DNA of 64,000 bases from Alphaproteobacteria bacterium. Lineage in GTDB: Bacteria > Pseudomonadota > Alphaproteobacteria > Rhodobacterales > Rhodobacteraceae. How positions within the stretch are numbered: the stretch's first letter is position 1; each line of letters begins with the position of its first letter. A program made the translations under genes and the position numbers. Positions 25,187 through 35,887 of this stretch are shown here, piece after piece. The stretch lies in NCBI GenBank assembly GCA_030427145.1, contig JAUHWT010000002.1, positions 62,001 to 126,000 of the forward strand, in the 5' to 3' direction. Under the pieces are notes generated by a model, which ran no database searches, was not told where the DNA came from, and worked only from the letters and a program-made list of their open reading frames with translations.

Positions 25187-26746
25187 TCAGCCGAATGCGT
25201 CGGGCTCGGAGGCCTTGCGCCGTGCCACGTAGTCATTCAGCCCCTCAAGGATACCGGGATCCATCGCCGGCTGAACGTAATCGGAGAGCATCTTGCGCAT
25301 CTTAGCGTTGGCCAGCTGCATCGAATCCGGCCGCCCACCGTCCACCCATGTCTCGTAGGGCCGGTAATCCAGCACCTCGGAGCGCCAGAACGCGCTCTTG
25401 AAGTTGTTCTGGGTATGCTGACAGCCAAGGTAATGCCCGCCGGGACCGACCTCCCGAATGGCATCCATGGCCTGACCGTTCTCACTGAGGTCCACGCCCT
25501 CGGCCACGGCATGCAGCACGCCGAGCTGATCCGCATCGAGCACGAATTTCTCCATGGAGGACACCAGACCGCCCTCCAGCCAGCCACAGGCGTGCAGCAT
25601 GAAATTGACGCCACCAAGAAGCGCCGCATTGAGGGTGTTTGACGTCTCATACGCCGCCTGCGCATCGGGCAACTTCGAGCCACACAGCGCGCCTCCGGAC
25701 CGGAAGGGAAGGTTGAGGCGACGGGCCAGTTGCCCGGCACCATAGAGGATCTTGCTCGCCTCCGGCGTCCCAAATGTCGGCGCACCCGAATTCATGTCAA
25801 TTGACGTCACAAACGCGCCAAAAACCACCGGTGCTCCGGGTTTGAGCAACTGCGAATACGCGATCCCGGCCATGACCTCCGCCAGAAGCTGCGTCAACGT
25901 TCCCGCCACCGATACCGGCGCCATTGCACCACCCACGATAAACGGTGAAATGATGCAGGCCTGTCCGGCCCGGGCGTAGACCTCAAGCGATCCCATCATC
26001 ACTGCATCAAACGTCAGCGGTGAGTTGATGTTGATGAGGCTGGTCATGTAACAGTTCGGTCCAACATTCTCTTCGCCAAAGAGAATTTTGCACATCTCAA
26101 CCGAATCCTCAGCACGCACGGCCTCGGTGACACTGCCCATGAAGGGCTTGTCACTGAGTGTCATGTGGGATTTCAGCATGTCGAGATGGCGTTTGTTCAC
26201 CGCAACATCCGTCGGCTCACAGACCGTGCCACCCGAATGGTGCAACCATTTGGACATGTAGCCAAGTTTCACCAGGCTGTTGAAATCCTCCAGCGTCGCA
26301 TACCGGCGCCCGCCCTCCATGTCGCGCACGAATGGCGGTCCGTAAACCGGCGCGAGGACGAGACTTTTTCCGCCAATCTCAACATTGCGTTCCGGATTGC
26401 GGGCATGCTGCGTGTAGGTGGCAGGCGCCGTGGCGCACAGCTTGCGCGCCAGCCCCCGCGGCAGGTGAACCCGCTCGCCCCGGACATCCGCGCCCGCTTC
26501 CTTCCACAGCTCAAGTGCCGCAGGATTATCCACAAACGCGACACCGGTTTCCTCGAGAACGGTTTCCGCATTTTTTTCAATAAGCTGCAGGCCCTCCTCA
26601 TCAAGTATGTCGAAGTTGGGGACCCTGCGCTGAATATAGGGAGCGCATTCAATTCGCACCGCCGTGCGTTCGGCCCGTCGGGCGGCTCCGCCTCCGGAAC
26701 GTCGTGAACGGGTTGGTCGCGCGTTGTTCGATGCGGAATCGCTCAT
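25187..26746 (-). CDS. Trimethylamine methyltransferase (MttB) family protein, non-pyrrolysine
   Basis: 519 aa from ATG 26746, which has GGGAG upstream; the frame is open to ATG 26788. The whole MttB TIM-barrel is present, with ILDEEGLQLIEKNAETVLEE near the start and GPGGHYLGCQHTQNNF near the end. The frame has no in-frame amber codon, so it belongs to the large non-pyrrolysine branch, some members of which demethylate glycine betaine or other quaternary amines onto a corrinoid protein. No corrinoid partner gene is adjacent. A basic, Ser/Arg-rich N-terminal tail of 30 residues is unusual. Confidence 0.85.
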   Translation of the reverse strand: MSDSASNNARPTRSRRSGGGAARRAERTAVRIECAPYIQRRVPNFDILDEEGLQLIEKNAETVLEETGVAFVDNPAALELWKEAGADVRGERVHLPRGLARKLCATAPATYTQHARNPERNVEIGGKSLVLAPVYGPPFVRDMEGGRRYATLEDFNSLVKLGYMSKWLHHSGGTVCEPTDVAVNKRHLDMLKSHMTLSDKPFMGSVTEAVRAEDSVEMCKILFGEENVGPNCYMTSLININSPLTFDAVMMGSLEVYARAGQACIISPFIVGGAMAPVSVAGTLTQLLAEVMAGIAYSQLLKPGAPVVFGAFVTSIDMNSGAPTFGTPEASKILYGAGQLARRLNLPFRSGGALCGSKLPDAQAAYETSNTLNAALLGGVNFMLHACGWLEGGLVSSMEKFVLDADQLGVLHAVAEGVDLSENGQAMDAIREVGPGGHYLGCQHTQNNFKSAFWRSEVLDYRPYETWVDGGRPDSMQLANAKMRKMLSDYVQPAMDPGILEGLNDYVARRKASEPDAFG

Positions 26747-26904
26747 CGGAGCCACTCCCTCCATAAATTTGTACTGCCTTTCAGACATCTATCGAAATGT
26801 GGTGTGGCCCTGACCTGCGATTCCGCCGCAAAAGCGACCATCTACGACATCAGGCACGCATCACGCTCTTGCGCGGGGGGCATTTGCGGAATAAGCGTGC
26901 CCGC

Positions 26905-28467
26905 ATGACCCAGTCCAGCCATCAACGCCTTCTGATTGTCGACTTTGGCAGTCAGGTCACCCAGCTCATCGCGCGCCGTCTGCGGGAGCTGAATGTCTAT
27001 TGCGAAATTCATCCGTTTCAGAACGTTACGGAAGAATTCCTGAAGGATTTCAGCCCCCAGGCGATAATCCTGTCCGGAAGCCCGGCCAGCGTTCACGACG
27101 AAAACGCCCCCATGCCTCCCATGGGCGTGTTTGAGGCCGGCGTCCCTGTTCTGGGCATCTGCTACGGCCAGCAGGTTATGATGCACTGCCTCGGCGGCAC
27201 CGTTCTACGCGGTCAGGGCACGGCCGAATACGGAAAGGCCTATGTCAGCCCGGCGGAAGAGACCACCGACATCCTCGATGGCTGGTTTGAGGGTGAACGC
27301 GAACAGGTCTGGATGAGCCACGGCGACCACGTCTCCGCCCTGGCCCCGGGCTTTAAGGTCTATGGAACCTCACCCAACGCGCCCTTCGCGGTTACGGCCG
27401 ATCTGGACCGGCGTTTCTATGCGGTGCAGTTCCACCCGGAAGTTCACCACACCCCCAACGGGTCAAAATTCTACCGGAATTTCGTCCGGATCGCAGGCTT
27501 CGACGGCGACTGGACCATGGAAGCCTACCGCGATCAGGCCATTGAGCGCATCCGCGAACAGGTCGGCGACAAAAAGGTCATCTGCGCCCTCTCCGGCGGC
27601 GTCGACAGTTCCGTCACGGCGCTGCTGATCCACGAGGCGATTGGCGATCAGCTGACCTGCGTGTTTGTCGACCACGGGCTTCTGCGGAAAAACGAGGCGA
27701 CCGAGGTCGTCACGATGTTCCGCGAGCACTACAACCTTCAGCTGATCCACGCCGACGAATCGAGCCTGTTCCTCGAGAAACTCGACGGCGTTTCCGATCC
27801 GGAGACCAAGCGTAAGATCATCGGCGGACTGTTCATCGAGGTCTTTGAGAAATACGCGGGCGACATTGAGGGCGCGGAGTTTCTGGCACAGGGCACGCTC
27901 TACCCGGATGTCATTGAATCCGTGTCATTTTCCGGCGGACCCTCGGTCACGATCAAGTCCCACCACAATGTGGGCGGCCTCCCCGAGCGGATGAACATGA
28001 AGCTGGTGGAACCCCTGCGCGAGCTGTTCAAGGATGAGGTACGCGAACTCGGGCGCGAACTTGGTCTGCCCGACAGTTTCATCGGACGGCATCCGTTTCC
28101 CGGACCGGGTCTTGCGATCCGCTGCCCCGGCGAAATCACCCGCGACAAGCTGGAAATCCTGCGCGAGGCCGACGCCGTCTATATCGACCAGATCCGCAAG
28201 CATGGTCTCTACGATGAAATCTGGCAGGCCTTCGTTGCCATTCTCCCGGTCCGCACGGTTGGCGTCATGGGCGATGGCCGCACCTACGACTACGCCTGCG
28301 CCCTGCGCGCGGTGACGAGTGTCGATGGCATGACGGCCGATTACTACCCGTTCAGTCACGATTTCCTCTCCGAGACCGCCACCCGCATCATCAACGAGGT
28401 CCGTGGCATCAACCGTGTCACCATGGACATCACCTCCAAACCGCCGGGAACCATCGAGTGGGAGTGA
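26905..28467 (+). CDS. guaA: GMP synthase (glutamine-hydrolysing)
   Basis: 520 aa from ATG 26905, the standard start ([20 protein letters not shown]), although the frame is open to 26797. The class I glutamine amidotransferase domain has the nucleophile Cys86 in LGICYGQQ and His/Glu in FHPEVHH. The ATP-pyrophosphatase P-loop is [10 protein letters not shown], and the C-terminal dimerisation domain ends in KPPGTIEWE. It converts XMP to GMP. Its stop overlaps the start of the DMT permease gene by four bases (GTGA). Confidence 0.98.
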   Translation: MTQSSHQRLLIVDFGSQVTQLIARRLRELNVYCEIHPFQNVTEEFLKDFSPQAIILSGSPASVHDENAPMPPMGVFEAGVPVLGICYGQQVMMHCLGGTVLRGQGTAEYGKAYVSPAEETTDILDGWFEGEREQVWMSHGDHVSALAPGFKVYGTSPNAPFAVTADLDRRFYAVQFHPEVHHTPNGSKFYRNFVRIAGFDGDWTMEAYRDQAIERIREQVGDKKVICALSGGVDSSVTALLIHEAIGDQLTCVFVDHGLLRKNEATEVVTMFREHYNLQLIHADESSLFLEKLDGVSDPETKRKIIGGLFIEVFEKYAGDIEGAEFLAQGTLYPDVIESVSFSGGPSVTIKSHHNVGGLPERMNMKLVEPLRELFKDEVRELGRELGLPDSFIGRHPFPGPGLAIRCPGEITRDKLEILREADAVYIDQIRKHGLYDEIWQAFVAILPVRTVGVMGDGRTYDYACALRAVTSVDGMTADYYPFSHDFLSETATRIINEVRGINRVTMDITSKPPGTIEWE

Positions 28468-29375
28468 CCGCAACAACTCCCGCAAGCGTGCAGTCACGCC
28501 CCTGGGTGGCCCTCCTCTGGATGACCGGGTCCATTTTATCGTTTACGGCCATGGCCGTAGCCGGCCGCGACATGCTTGCGGAGATGAACACCTTTGAGCT
28601 GATGCTCTACCGGTCCTTCATCGGTTTCGGGATCGTGTGTCTGGTCATCCAGTTACAGGGGCTGGGGTTTTCCCAGGTCCTGTCCCACGCGCCCTTGCTG
28701 CATGTAAAACGCAACCTGTTCCACTTCTTCGGCCAAAACATGTGGTTTGCCGCGGTGACGATGATCCCGTTGGCCCAACTGGTCGCGCTTGAAATGACCA
28801 ACCCCATCTGGGTCGCGGTACTCGCGCCGTTTTTTCTCGGCGAGGTTCTGACACGCGTCCGAATTATTGCGGCGCTGCTGGGCTTTACGGGTATCCTGAT
28901 CGTTGCACAGCCGGGCCTGGAGCCGGTGAACCTCGGCCACGCCGCCGCACTCATGGCCGCGATCGGTTTTGCCATGAATACGATTTACACCAAACAGATC
29001 ATGCAGCGCGACAGCGTGAACTGCGTTCTGTTCTGGATGACGCTGAGCCAGGGCGTCATGGCGCTGTTTCTGTCGCTACCGGGTGGCATCCCCTGGCCCG
29101 CGACCGAAACCGTCCCATCCGTTATCGTGGTGGCCGCGACCGGTCTGTCCGCCCATTTCTGCCTGACATCCGCCCTGCGCAACGCACCGGCCACCATCGT
29201 GGCACCGATGGAGTTCATGCGCCTGCCGACTATGGCAACGGCCGGTTTCCTGATCTACGGCGAAAGCATCCGCGTCAGCGTATTTGTCGGCGCCGCACTC
29301 ATCGCCTACGGCATTCTTCTCAACGTCAACCGCGAGAGCCGAACGGCCCGGGCAGCACGACAGCCAAAAAAGTAA
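28464..29375 (+). CDS. DMT-superfamily permease (EamA)
   Basis: About 303 aa with ten hydrophobic helices in two EamA repeats. GTG 28464 overlaps the guaA stop and is the likely start (GTG 28458 is also possible). Repeat 1 contains [15 protein letters not shown] and repeat 2 [20 protein letters not shown], as in drug/metabolite exporters. The substrate is unknown. Translational coupling to guaA might suggest purine-related export, but this is speculation. Confidence 0.87.
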   Translation: MTATTPASVQSRPWVALLWMTGSILSFTAMAVAGRDMLAEMNTFELMLYRSFIGFGIVCLVIQLQGLGFSQVLSHAPLLHVKRNLFHFFGQNMWFAAVTMIPLAQLVALEMTNPIWVAVLAPFFLGEVLTRVRIIAALLGFTGILIVAQPGLEPVNLGHAAALMAAIGFAMNTIYTKQIMQRDSVNCVLFWMTLSQGVMALFLSLPGGIPWPATETVPSVIVVAATGLSAHFCLTSALRNAPATIVAPMEFMRLPTMATAGFLIYGESIRVSVFVGAALIAYGILLNVNRESRTARAARQPKK

Positions 29376-29476
29376 CACCCCGTTAACTGAATCCGAAGAA
29401 GCGCGTTTGCCCCCTTTTTTTGCATCAGGCCCCATGCTAATCGGGCGCCGAATTAGGTACACCCAGGAGTAACAAA

Positions 29477-30013
29477 ATGAACATCGACAAGATCCCCGCC
29501 GGTAAGAATCCGCCACAGGACATCAACGTGGTCATCGAAATCACCGGTGGGGCAGCAGGCGGCGCGCCGATCAAATACGAACTGGACAAGGACTCCGGCG
29601 CCGTTTTTGTCGACCGCATCGTCAACACCCCGATGTTCTACCCCTGCAGCTACGGCTTCGTGCCAAACACCCTGCATGCTGATGGCGACCCCACCGACGT
29701 GCTGGTTCTCGCCGACTTCCCGCTGCACCCCGGCAACGTCATTCGCTGCCGTCCGGTCGGCGTCCTGAAGATGGAAGACGATGGCGGCATGGACGACAAA
29801 CTGATCGCCGTTCCGCACGACAAGGTCGATCCGTTCCAGTCCCACATCAAGGACCTGGAGGACATCCCCTCCAAGACCCGTGACCGCATCCGTCACTTCT
29901 TCGAGCACTACAAGGATCTCGAGGAAGGCAAATGGGTCAAGGTCATCGGCTGGGGCGATCGCGCCGAGGCCGAGTCGATCCTGCAGACCTCGCTGGATGC
30001 AATGAACAAGTAA
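29477..30013 (+). CDS. ppa: Inorganic pyrophosphatase
   Basis: 178 aa, the size of family I pyrophosphatases. The metal-binding signature DGDPTDVLV and flanking YPCSYGFVPNT and KDLEDIP segments are complete. It hydrolyses PPi released by biosynthetic reactions, pulling them forward. It is followed by a strong terminator. Confidence 0.97.
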   Translation: MNIDKIPAGKNPPQDINVVIEITGGAAGGAPIKYELDKDSGAVFVDRIVNTPMFYPCSYGFVPNTLHADGDPTDVLVLADFPLHPGNVIRCRPVGVLKMEDDGGMDDKLIAVPHDKVDPFQSHIKDLEDIPSKTRDRIRHFFEHYKDLEEGKWVKVIGWGDRAEAESILQTSLDAMNK

Positions 30014-30042
30014 CTCCGTTCCAAAACGAACATGAGCAAAAA

Positions 30043-30067
30043 CCCCGGCCCGCGCCGGGGTTTTTTT
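30043..30067 (+). terminator. Terminator of ppa
   Basis: Seven-base GC stem CCCCGGC/GCCGGGG with a four-base loop, followed by seven T residues, 30 bases past the ppa stop. Confidence 0.93.
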
Positions 30068-30179
30068 GTGGGATTCCATCCGCCTGGAACAATCGTTTGC
30101 CGATTGGCAACACCCAAAAAATCGCGTTAAGGTGACGTTACGTTAACGTTGACCCGTGATATCATCTTCGTGTGAAACG

Positions 30180-30203
30180 CCGTGATCAAAACAAAAATCA
30201 CGG
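30180..30203 (+). promoter_or_regulatory. Inverted repeat in leader of FadL-like gene
   Basis: CCGTGAT-N10-ATCACGG lies just before the ribosome site GGAGGA (30210-30215) of the outer-membrane protein gene. A second palindrome, ACGTTAACGT, is at 30140-30149. Either could be an operator or a leader hairpin. Confidence 0.35.
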
Positions 30204-30220
30204 TCTTTGGAGGAAGCCCA

Positions 30221-31372
30221 ATGTCGAGAATTCTAATGCGGCGCGGTTCCGAAACGGCAATCGCCACCATCCTTGCACTTACCACCGGGTCCGCGGCCTT
30301 TTCCGCAGCCCTGGAGCGTGCGGTTCCCTCAACCACGCGTATTCTTTTTGAGGAAGGTCGCTACATTGAGTTCGGCGTAAACTATGCCGACCCGGACCAG
30401 AGCGGCGAAGGCGCCGATCTCACCGCCGTTGGCACGCCGATCCAGCTTGAGGGCGACACCGGTGATCTCTTCGACAGCCATGTCGGGATCAGCGGCGCCT
30501 ACAAGGCAAACATCAACGACCGCATGTCCTACGCCATCATCCTGGACCAGCCACTGGGCGCGGACACCTCCTATGGTGCCGGTACGTTTGATCCGCTGTT
30601 TGGGTTCACCTATGACGGCTCGACCGCCGATCTGGACACATACCAGTTCACGGGCATTCTGGCCTACGACATCAACAACAGTTTCAAGGTCTTCGGCGGC
30701 CTGCGTGCCCAGCGTCTGGACGCGTCCGCCACAATCCCCTTCGTCTCCGACTATGCCGTCGACGCCGACGCGGACTGGGGCTACGGCTACCTGGTGGGTG
30801 GTGCCTACCACATGCCCGAAATCGCATTGCGTGTTGGTCTGACATACTACTCCAAGATCGAGCATTCGCTGGATCTCGAGGAAAGCAGTGCGGCACTTGG
30901 AGCAGCAAACACGGAAACCGATATCGACACGCCACAGTCGGTGACGCTGGATTTCCAGAGCGGTGTCGCTGAAAACACCCTTGTCTTCGGGTCTGTCCGG
31001 TGGGTGGACTGGTCCGAGTTTGCCATCAACCCCGATCAGTATGTCGCGCTGACCGGCGGCCGGGCGCTTGTCGACTATGAGGAGGATTGGTGGACCTACT
31101 CGCTCGGTCTCGCCCATCGTCTCACGGAAAAACTCGCCGGGTCGTTCTCGGTAAGCTATGAGCCTTCGGTTGATGAGACGCTCACGACGCTTGGACCCTA
31201 TGACGGACGGACCACGGCGACGGCAGCCTTGAGCTACGATATTGACGATAATCTCAACATCACCGGTGGTCTGACCTACGGCAAGCTGGGTGATGCGGAG
31301 AACCTTCTCGAGACCGACTTCAACGACGGTTCCGTCTGGGGCGCAGGTGTGCGCGTCGGCTGGAATTTTTGA
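30221..31372 (+). CDS. Outer-membrane transport protein, FadL/OmpP1 family
   Basis: 383 aa from ATG 30221, which follows GGAGGA; the frame opens at 30182. A signal sequence (about 10-33) leads to a mature beta-barrel of alternating amphipathic strands ending in GAGVRVGWNF, with the terminal Phe for barrel assembly. The overall pattern, including LVGGAYHMPEIALRVGLTYYSKIEHSL and the late NLNITGGLTYGKLGDA, matches FadL-like hydrophobic-substrate channels. The usual N-terminal NPA motif is not obvious, so it is a distant member. Confidence 0.8.
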   Translation: MSRILMRRGSETAIATILALTTGSAAFSAALERAVPSTTRILFEEGRYIEFGVNYADPDQSGEGADLTAVGTPIQLEGDTGDLFDSHVGISGAYKANINDRMSYAIILDQPLGADTSYGAGTFDPLFGFTYDGSTADLDTYQFTGILAYDINNSFKVFGGLRAQRLDASATIPFVSDYAVDADADWGYGYLVGGAYHMPEIALRVGLTYYSKIEHSLDLEESSAALGAANTETDIDTPQSVTLDFQSGVAENTLVFGSVRWVDWSEFAINPDQYVALTGGRALVDYEEDWWTYSLGLAHRLTEKLAGSFSVSYEPSVDETLTTLGPYDGRTTATAALSYDIDDNLNITGGLTYGKLGDAENLLETDFNDGSVWGAGVRVGWNF

Positions 31373-31442
31373 GCCATCCGTCCCCTTGCACCGCTTCGTT
31401 CCGACGGATATCGAGGTCGGAACGAACGGTACCGGGATTTAA

Positions 31443-32306
31443 ATGCTCTACGAAACTGCGCAGGATTGGAGGAGCGCCCCGCACCGGCGGGTCGCTCTTT
31501 TTGGTATGTCGGGTCTGGGAAAAACCCACATCGCCAACATGCTCCGGCATGAGGCAAACTGGTTCCACTATTCCGTCGATTTCCGCATCGGCACGCGGTA
31601 CATGGGCGAGTACATCGCCGACAACGTGAAGTCGGAGGCCATGAAAATTCCGTTTCTGGCCAAACTGTTACGGTCGGATTCGATCTACATCGCCTCCAAC
31701 ATCACCTTCAACAACCTCGAACCGCTTTCGGCATATCTGGGCAAACCCGGCAGCGTCGACAAGGGCGGCATTCCGTTCGAGACCTACATCAAACGCCAGC
31801 GACAGCACCGCGCGGCCGAAATCGCGGCCACGCTCGATGCGGCCTATTTCATCGAACGCTCCGAGATGATCTATGGCTACAAACACTTCATCAACGACAC
31901 CTCCGGATCCCTCTGCGAGGTGGTGGACCCGAGCGACCCGGACGATCCCGTGATGACGCAGATGTCGGCCTCGACCCTGCCCGTCTGGATCCGCGGTACC
32001 GCCGAACATCTCGACATTCTGGCCGCCCGCTTCGAAAAAGCGCCCAAGCCGATGTATTATTCGGAGGAGTTCCTGCGGAAGGTCTGGGACGATTATCTTG
32101 CGGAGACAGGTGTCGCACCGGAGGACGTCGACCCCGATGCCTTCATCCGTCACGGTTTCCGCTCCCTGATGAACTGGCGCCTGCCGAGATATGAGGCCAT
32201 GGCCAAAAACTGGGGCGTAACCATTGAGGCGGCTGAGGTCGCCGGACTGCGGGACACCCGGGATTTCATTCAGCTGATCGAAACGGCCATCGCCAGAAAC
32301 GGATAG
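31443..32306 (+). CDS. P-loop ATPase of unknown function
   Basis: 287 aa. The Walker A motif GMSGLGKT at about 21-28 is followed by THIANMLRHEANWFHYSVDFRIG. There is no clear AAA+ second-region or transporter signature. The rest contains SNITFNNLEPLSAYLGKPG and a C-terminal helical block around FRSLMNWRLPRYEAMAKNWGV. It resembles kinase-like proteins such as shikimate or gluconate kinases in size, but has no recognised substrate site. It is five bases upstream of the CDF transporter gene and probably shares its transcript. Roseobacter genomes carry it as an unnamed ATPase. Confidence 0.7.
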   Translation: MLYETAQDWRSAPHRRVALFGMSGLGKTHIANMLRHEANWFHYSVDFRIGTRYMGEYIADNVKSEAMKIPFLAKLLRSDSIYIASNITFNNLEPLSAYLGKPGSVDKGGIPFETYIKRQRQHRAAEIAATLDAAYFIERSEMIYGYKHFINDTSGSLCEVVDPSDPDDPVMTQMSASTLPVWIRGTAEHLDILAARFEKAPKPMYYSEEFLRKVWDDYLAETGVAPEDVDPDAFIRHGFRSLMNWRLPRYEAMAKNWGVTIEAAEVAGLRDTRDFIQLIETAIARNG

Positions 32307-32311
32307 TCCCG

Positions 32312-33229
32312 ATGGGCGGACAGTCACACGGCCACGGACACCACCATCACCACGCAACAAACGCGACGGCACTGGGACGGGCCGCAATTCTGACCGGCGT
32401 CTTTATGGTGGCGGAGCTCTTGGGCGGCCTGGTTGCAGGCTCCCTCGCGCTTGTGGCGGATGCCGGGCACATGCTGACAGACTTCGCGGCCCTGTCCATG
32501 GCCTGGCTCGCCTTGCGTATCGCCCGCAAGCCTGCGGACGAACGGCGCACCTACGGATTTGACCGGGTTTCGGTTCTCGCCGCCTTCGTGAATGGCCTGG
32601 CGCTGTTCCTCGTCGCCGGTTGGATCCTGTTCGAGGCGGCAGACCGTTTCGTGGCGCCGGAACCGGTGATGGGCAACCTGATGCTCGCCTTGGCAATTAT
32701 CGGGCTTCTGGTAAATGTGACTGCCTTCTGGATCCTCACCCGTGGGGACCGGGAAAACCTCAATCTTCGCGCGGCGCTCCTGCACGTTATGGGCGATCTC
32801 CTCGGTTCGGTCGCTGCCATTGTGGCGGCCGTGATCATCCTCCTGACGGGCTGGACACCGATCGATCCCATCCTGTCCGTACTGGTCGCGCTCCTGATCC
32901 TGCGCTCGGCCTGGACAATCATCCGTGAAAGCGCACATATCCTTCTGGAAGGCGCACCGGTCGGCTTTGACCGCGACGCACTGTCACACGATCTTGTGAA
33001 AAATGTCCCCGACGTGTCGGGAATCAGTCACGTACACGCCTGGTCCATCAGCCAGGAGCGCCCGGTGGTCACGCTTGTTGCCATGATTAAAGCGGATTCC
33101 GACCGAGAAACGGTTAGTCGGAACATCAAAAACCGACTTTCCGAAGAGCACGGGTTTAATCACGCTACGGTTGAGCTTACAACGTCCTCGCCGGAAAGGT
33201 TGCCTGACAGGTGTTTGGACCCTATCTAG
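32312..33229 (+). CDS. Cation diffusion facilitator (CDF) metal exporter
   Basis: 305 aa. A His-rich start (HGHGHHHHH) precedes six transmembrane helices. The two metal-site motifs are present: HMLTD in helix 2 and HVMGD in helix 5. The C-terminal cytoplasmic domain includes [12 protein letters not shown]. Proton-driven export of Zn, Co or Cd is the usual activity. It is co-transcribed with the P-loop ATPase and ends 28 bases before metA. Confidence 0.92.
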   Translation: MGGQSHGHGHHHHHATNATALGRAAILTGVFMVAELLGGLVAGSLALVADAGHMLTDFAALSMAWLALRIARKPADERRTYGFDRVSVLAAFVNGLALFLVAGWILFEAADRFVAPEPVMGNLMLALAIIGLLVNVTAFWILTRGDRENLNLRAALLHVMGDLLGSVAAIVAAVIILLTGWTPIDPILSVLVALLILRSAWTIIRESAHILLEGAPVGFDRDALSHDLVKNVPDVSGISHVHAWSISQERPVVTLVAMIKADSDRETVSRNIKNRLSEEHGFNHATVELTTSSPERLPDRCLDPI

Positions 33230-33257
33230 GCATTCCGCAAATAAGCGAGAAAGAACA

Positions 33258-34175
33258 ATGCCCATCAGAATACCGGAAAATCTGCCTGCAAAGGAAATCC
33301 TCCGCCGCGAAGGCGTGACGGTCATGTCGGAGTCCACAGCCAACCGGCAGGACATCCGCCCCCTGCAGATCGGACTTCTGAACCTGATGCCCATGAAGGT
33401 CGAGACGGAAACCCAGTTCGCGCGCCTTATCGGGGCGACGCCGCTGCAGATTGACCTGACGCTGATCAAAATCTCGGAGCACGAGTCGAAAAACACGCCC
33501 GCCGCACACATGCAGGCGTTCTATCAGACGTTCGCCGAAGCAAAGAGCCGCAAGTTTGACGGCCTGATCATCACCGGCGCTCCGCTGGAGCATCTTGACT
33601 ACGACGCCGTCACTTACTGGGACGAGCTGAGCGAGGTGTTTGAATGGACCCAGTCAAACGTTCACCAGACCCTCTGTGTCTGCTGGGCCGGGATGGCGAT
33701 GCTGAACCACTATTATGGTGTGCCCAAACACGCCCTGCCCGCGAAGGCGTTCGGCTGTTACCGCCATATGGCCATTGAGCGAAGTTCACCATTCCTGACC
33801 GGGTTTTCCGACAGCTTTAACGTGCCGGTGTCCCGCTGGACCGAGATCCGCTCCGAGGACGTGGATCTGCATGAGGACCTGCGCATTCTGGTTTACTCGG
33901 ACGAGGTGGGACCCTGCCTCATCGAGGACCCGAAGCACCGGGCGCTCTATATGTTCAATCATCTGGAATACGACTCGACCACGCTGGCCGACGAGTTCCT
34001 GCGCGATCGGGCCAACGGCACCAATATTGGCGTGCCGCACAACTATTTCCCGGACGATGACCCCAACCGGGCCCCGGAAAACCGCTGGAGAAGCCACGGA
34101 CAGCTTCTCTACGGCAACTGGATCAACCACATCTACCAGACGACACCGTTCGAACTGGAAAAAATCGGCTCCTGA
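33258..34175 (+). CDS. metA: Homoserine O-acetyltransferase (MetA family)
   Basis: 305 aa from ATG 33258, the family-standard start ([15 protein letters not shown]); the frame also runs upstream into the CDF gene. The catalytic Cys142 is in LCVCWAGMA, with the late His/Glu residues in the usual places. Residue 111 is Glu (TGAPLE), the position that selects acetyl-CoA in MetA enzymes, whereas Gly at this site selects succinyl-CoA. So it should make O-acetylhomoserine, the substrate of the MetY homologue at 55563. First committed step of methionine synthesis. Confidence 0.95.
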   Translation: MPIRIPENLPAKEILRREGVTVMSESTANRQDIRPLQIGLLNLMPMKVETETQFARLIGATPLQIDLTLIKISEHESKNTPAAHMQAFYQTFAEAKSRKFDGLIITGAPLEHLDYDAVTYWDELSEVFEWTQSNVHQTLCVCWAGMAMLNHYYGVPKHALPAKAFGCYRHMAIERSSPFLTGFSDSFNVPVSRWTEIRSEDVDLHEDLRILVYSDEVGPCLIEDPKHRALYMFNHLEYDSTTLADEFLRDRANGTNIGVPHNYFPDDDPNRAPENRWRSHGQLLYGNWINHIYQTTPFELEKIGS

Positions 34176-34270
34176 CCGGGGGGCCTTTCGACACCCCGCA
34201 CTGCCGCGATCTTGCAATTTTGCGTTTTGGTCCCATCTCTTGACGGAACACAAGAATGGAGAGAGCGACA

Positions 34271-34744
34271 GTGCACACGATGGACTATTCCGGAACGATG
34301 GAAGGGCTGCCAGACCCCGACCGCGACCCGCAGTTCTATGAAAGTGTGCCATCCCGCCGGCTGGCCGCGTGGTGCATGGATATCGTGATCATCGCGCTCT
34401 TTGGCATTCCGCTCGCCACGCTCTTTGGGCTCGTAACCCTCGGGTTCGGGTTTGCGCTCTTCCCCTTCATTATGGTTTGCGTTGGCTTCATATACCGGTT
34501 TGCAACACTCGCGAACCGCTCGGCCACATGGGGCATGCGGTTTATGGGCATCGAGTTCCGCCGCCAGGATGGCAGCCGCTTCGACACGTTGACGGCACTG
34601 CTGCACACCGCGATCTATTCGGTCTGCTTCGGTTTCTTCTTCCTGCAGCTGGCAAGCTGTGTATCGATCCTGATGACGCGCTACCGCCAGGGGCTCCAGG
34701 ATATCATCCTCAGAACAACGGCCATTAACCGTCCCGTGATTTGA
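34271..34744 (+). CDS. RDD-family membrane protein
   Basis: 157 aa if started at GTG 34271, which has GGAGAG at seven bases; ATG 34256 and 34280 are alternatives. RDD features are present: SRRLAAWCMDIVII in helix 1, then two further helices and TWGMRFMGIEF before the third. RDD proteins are small integral membrane proteins, some of them Na+ or H+ antiporter related, with mostly unknown function. Confidence 0.8.
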   Translation: MHTMDYSGTMEGLPDPDRDPQFYESVPSRRLAAWCMDIVIIALFGIPLATLFGLVTLGFGFALFPFIMVCVGFIYRFATLANRSATWGMRFMGIEFRRQDGSRFDTLTALLHTAIYSVCFGFFFLQLASCVSILMTRYRQGLQDIILRTTAINRPVI

Positions 34745-34837
34745 CGGGCGGAGATTTACCGTTTGTTCAGAATTTGGTTGCCGAGAAACAAATCCGCTTG
34801 CTAGGTTTGCCCTCAGAAACATTGTCCCGGGGCTAAA

Positions 34838-35659
34838 ATGCGACACAGTCTGCCGCAATCGCATCAGTTTTATGTCACCGCACCACAGCCCTGCCCGTAT
34901 CTTGACGGTCGGGTTGAGCGGAAACTGTTCACCGCCTTGCACGGTGACTCTGCCAAAAACCTGAATGACGTGCTGTCCCACCAGGGATTCCGCCGCTCCC
35001 AGAACGTTCTGTACCGGCCCTCCTGTGCGGGTTGCACGGCCTGCCTTTCGGCCCGGATCGTTGCGCGGGACTTTAAGCCGGGCAAAAGCCAGAAGCGTGT
35101 CCTGAAGCGCAACGCCCACCTGTCGCGCAGCGTCCGCAGCGCCTGGGCGACGGAGGAGCAGTTCGAACTGTTTCGCCGCTACCTTGACGCCCGCCATGCC
35201 ACCGGAGGCATGGCCGACATGGACCTGCACGAATTCGCGGCCATGATCGAGGAGACCCCGGTCCGCAGCCGTGTCATTGAATACTATCGCGAGGACGAAC
35301 ATACCGGACGCAGCCGTCTGGCCGCCGTCTGCCTGACCGATATTCTCTCCGACGGCATCTCCATGGTCTATTCGTTTTTCGACCCGGACCTGGAGCGCGA
35401 CAGTCTGGGCAGCTTCATCATCCTCGACCATATCAACATCGCGCGGGAGGCCGGGCTGGCTTACGTGTATCTGGGATACTGGGTCCCGGGCTCACCCAAG
35501 ATGGACTACAAAGCCCGCTACCGCCCGCTGGAAATCTTCCACAATGGTACGTGGAAGAACCTCGACGCCGTCTCGGGCGACGCCATCCTTGACGAGAAAC
35601 CGGACGAGTCGGAGTTTCCGGAAAAGGTCGCGGCCATCGAACTGCCCGCCACCAAATAG
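34838..35659 (+). CDS. bpt: Aspartate/glutamate leucyltransferase Bpt
   Basis: 273 aa. Transfers leucine from tRNA to N-terminal Asp or Glu, feeding proteins into the ClpS/ClpAP N-degron pathway. The conserved CPYL near residue 19, [13 protein letters not shown] with its cysteines, and [11 protein letters not shown] with [20 protein letters not shown] are all seen. The size is normal. It is followed by a 400-base non-coding region leading to ilvB. Confidence 0.93.
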   Translation: MRHSLPQSHQFYVTAPQPCPYLDGRVERKLFTALHGDSAKNLNDVLSHQGFRRSQNVLYRPSCAGCTACLSARIVARDFKPGKSQKRVLKRNAHLSRSVRSAWATEEQFELFRRYLDARHATGGMADMDLHEFAAMIEETPVRSRVIEYYREDEHTGRSRLAAVCLTDILSDGISMVYSFFDPDLERDSLGSFIILDHINIAREAGLAYVYLGYWVPGSPKMDYKARYRPLEIFHNGTWKNLDAVSGDAILDEKPDESEFPEKVAAIELPATK

Positions 35660-35852
35660 CCACTTCAATCTGCCCATTCTGAGCGATTCCGAAGCCCCGA
35701 CGCGGGTTCCGGACCCTTTCCCATGTCCAAAACCGGGCGATTCACGCTCGCCACGTGGCAGATTGGGAACTTTCAGACAAAAACATATGCAGGTTTGGGA
35801 ATAAAATATCAGGAAACAGAACTTTCCGGTAATTTTTCTAATTCAACCTGTA

Positions 35853-35881
35853 TTGACCATCCGGACTAGGTTCCCTAATAC
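35853..35881 (+). promoter_or_regulatory. Promoter of ilvBN
   Basis: TTGACC (35853-35858), 17 bases, then TAATAC (35876-35881), a good sigma-70 match with ideal spacing. Transcription would start near 35888, giving a 170-base leader before ilvB. An inverted repeat CCGGACT/AGTCCGG (35861-35892) straddles the -10 and could be an operator. Confidence 0.55.
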
Positions 35882-35887
35882 GCGAAG

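Noticed and set aside
34133-35431. 432-aa open frame antisense to RDD and bpt
   Set aside because: Crosses two real genes and their gap; composition is that of an antisense frame.
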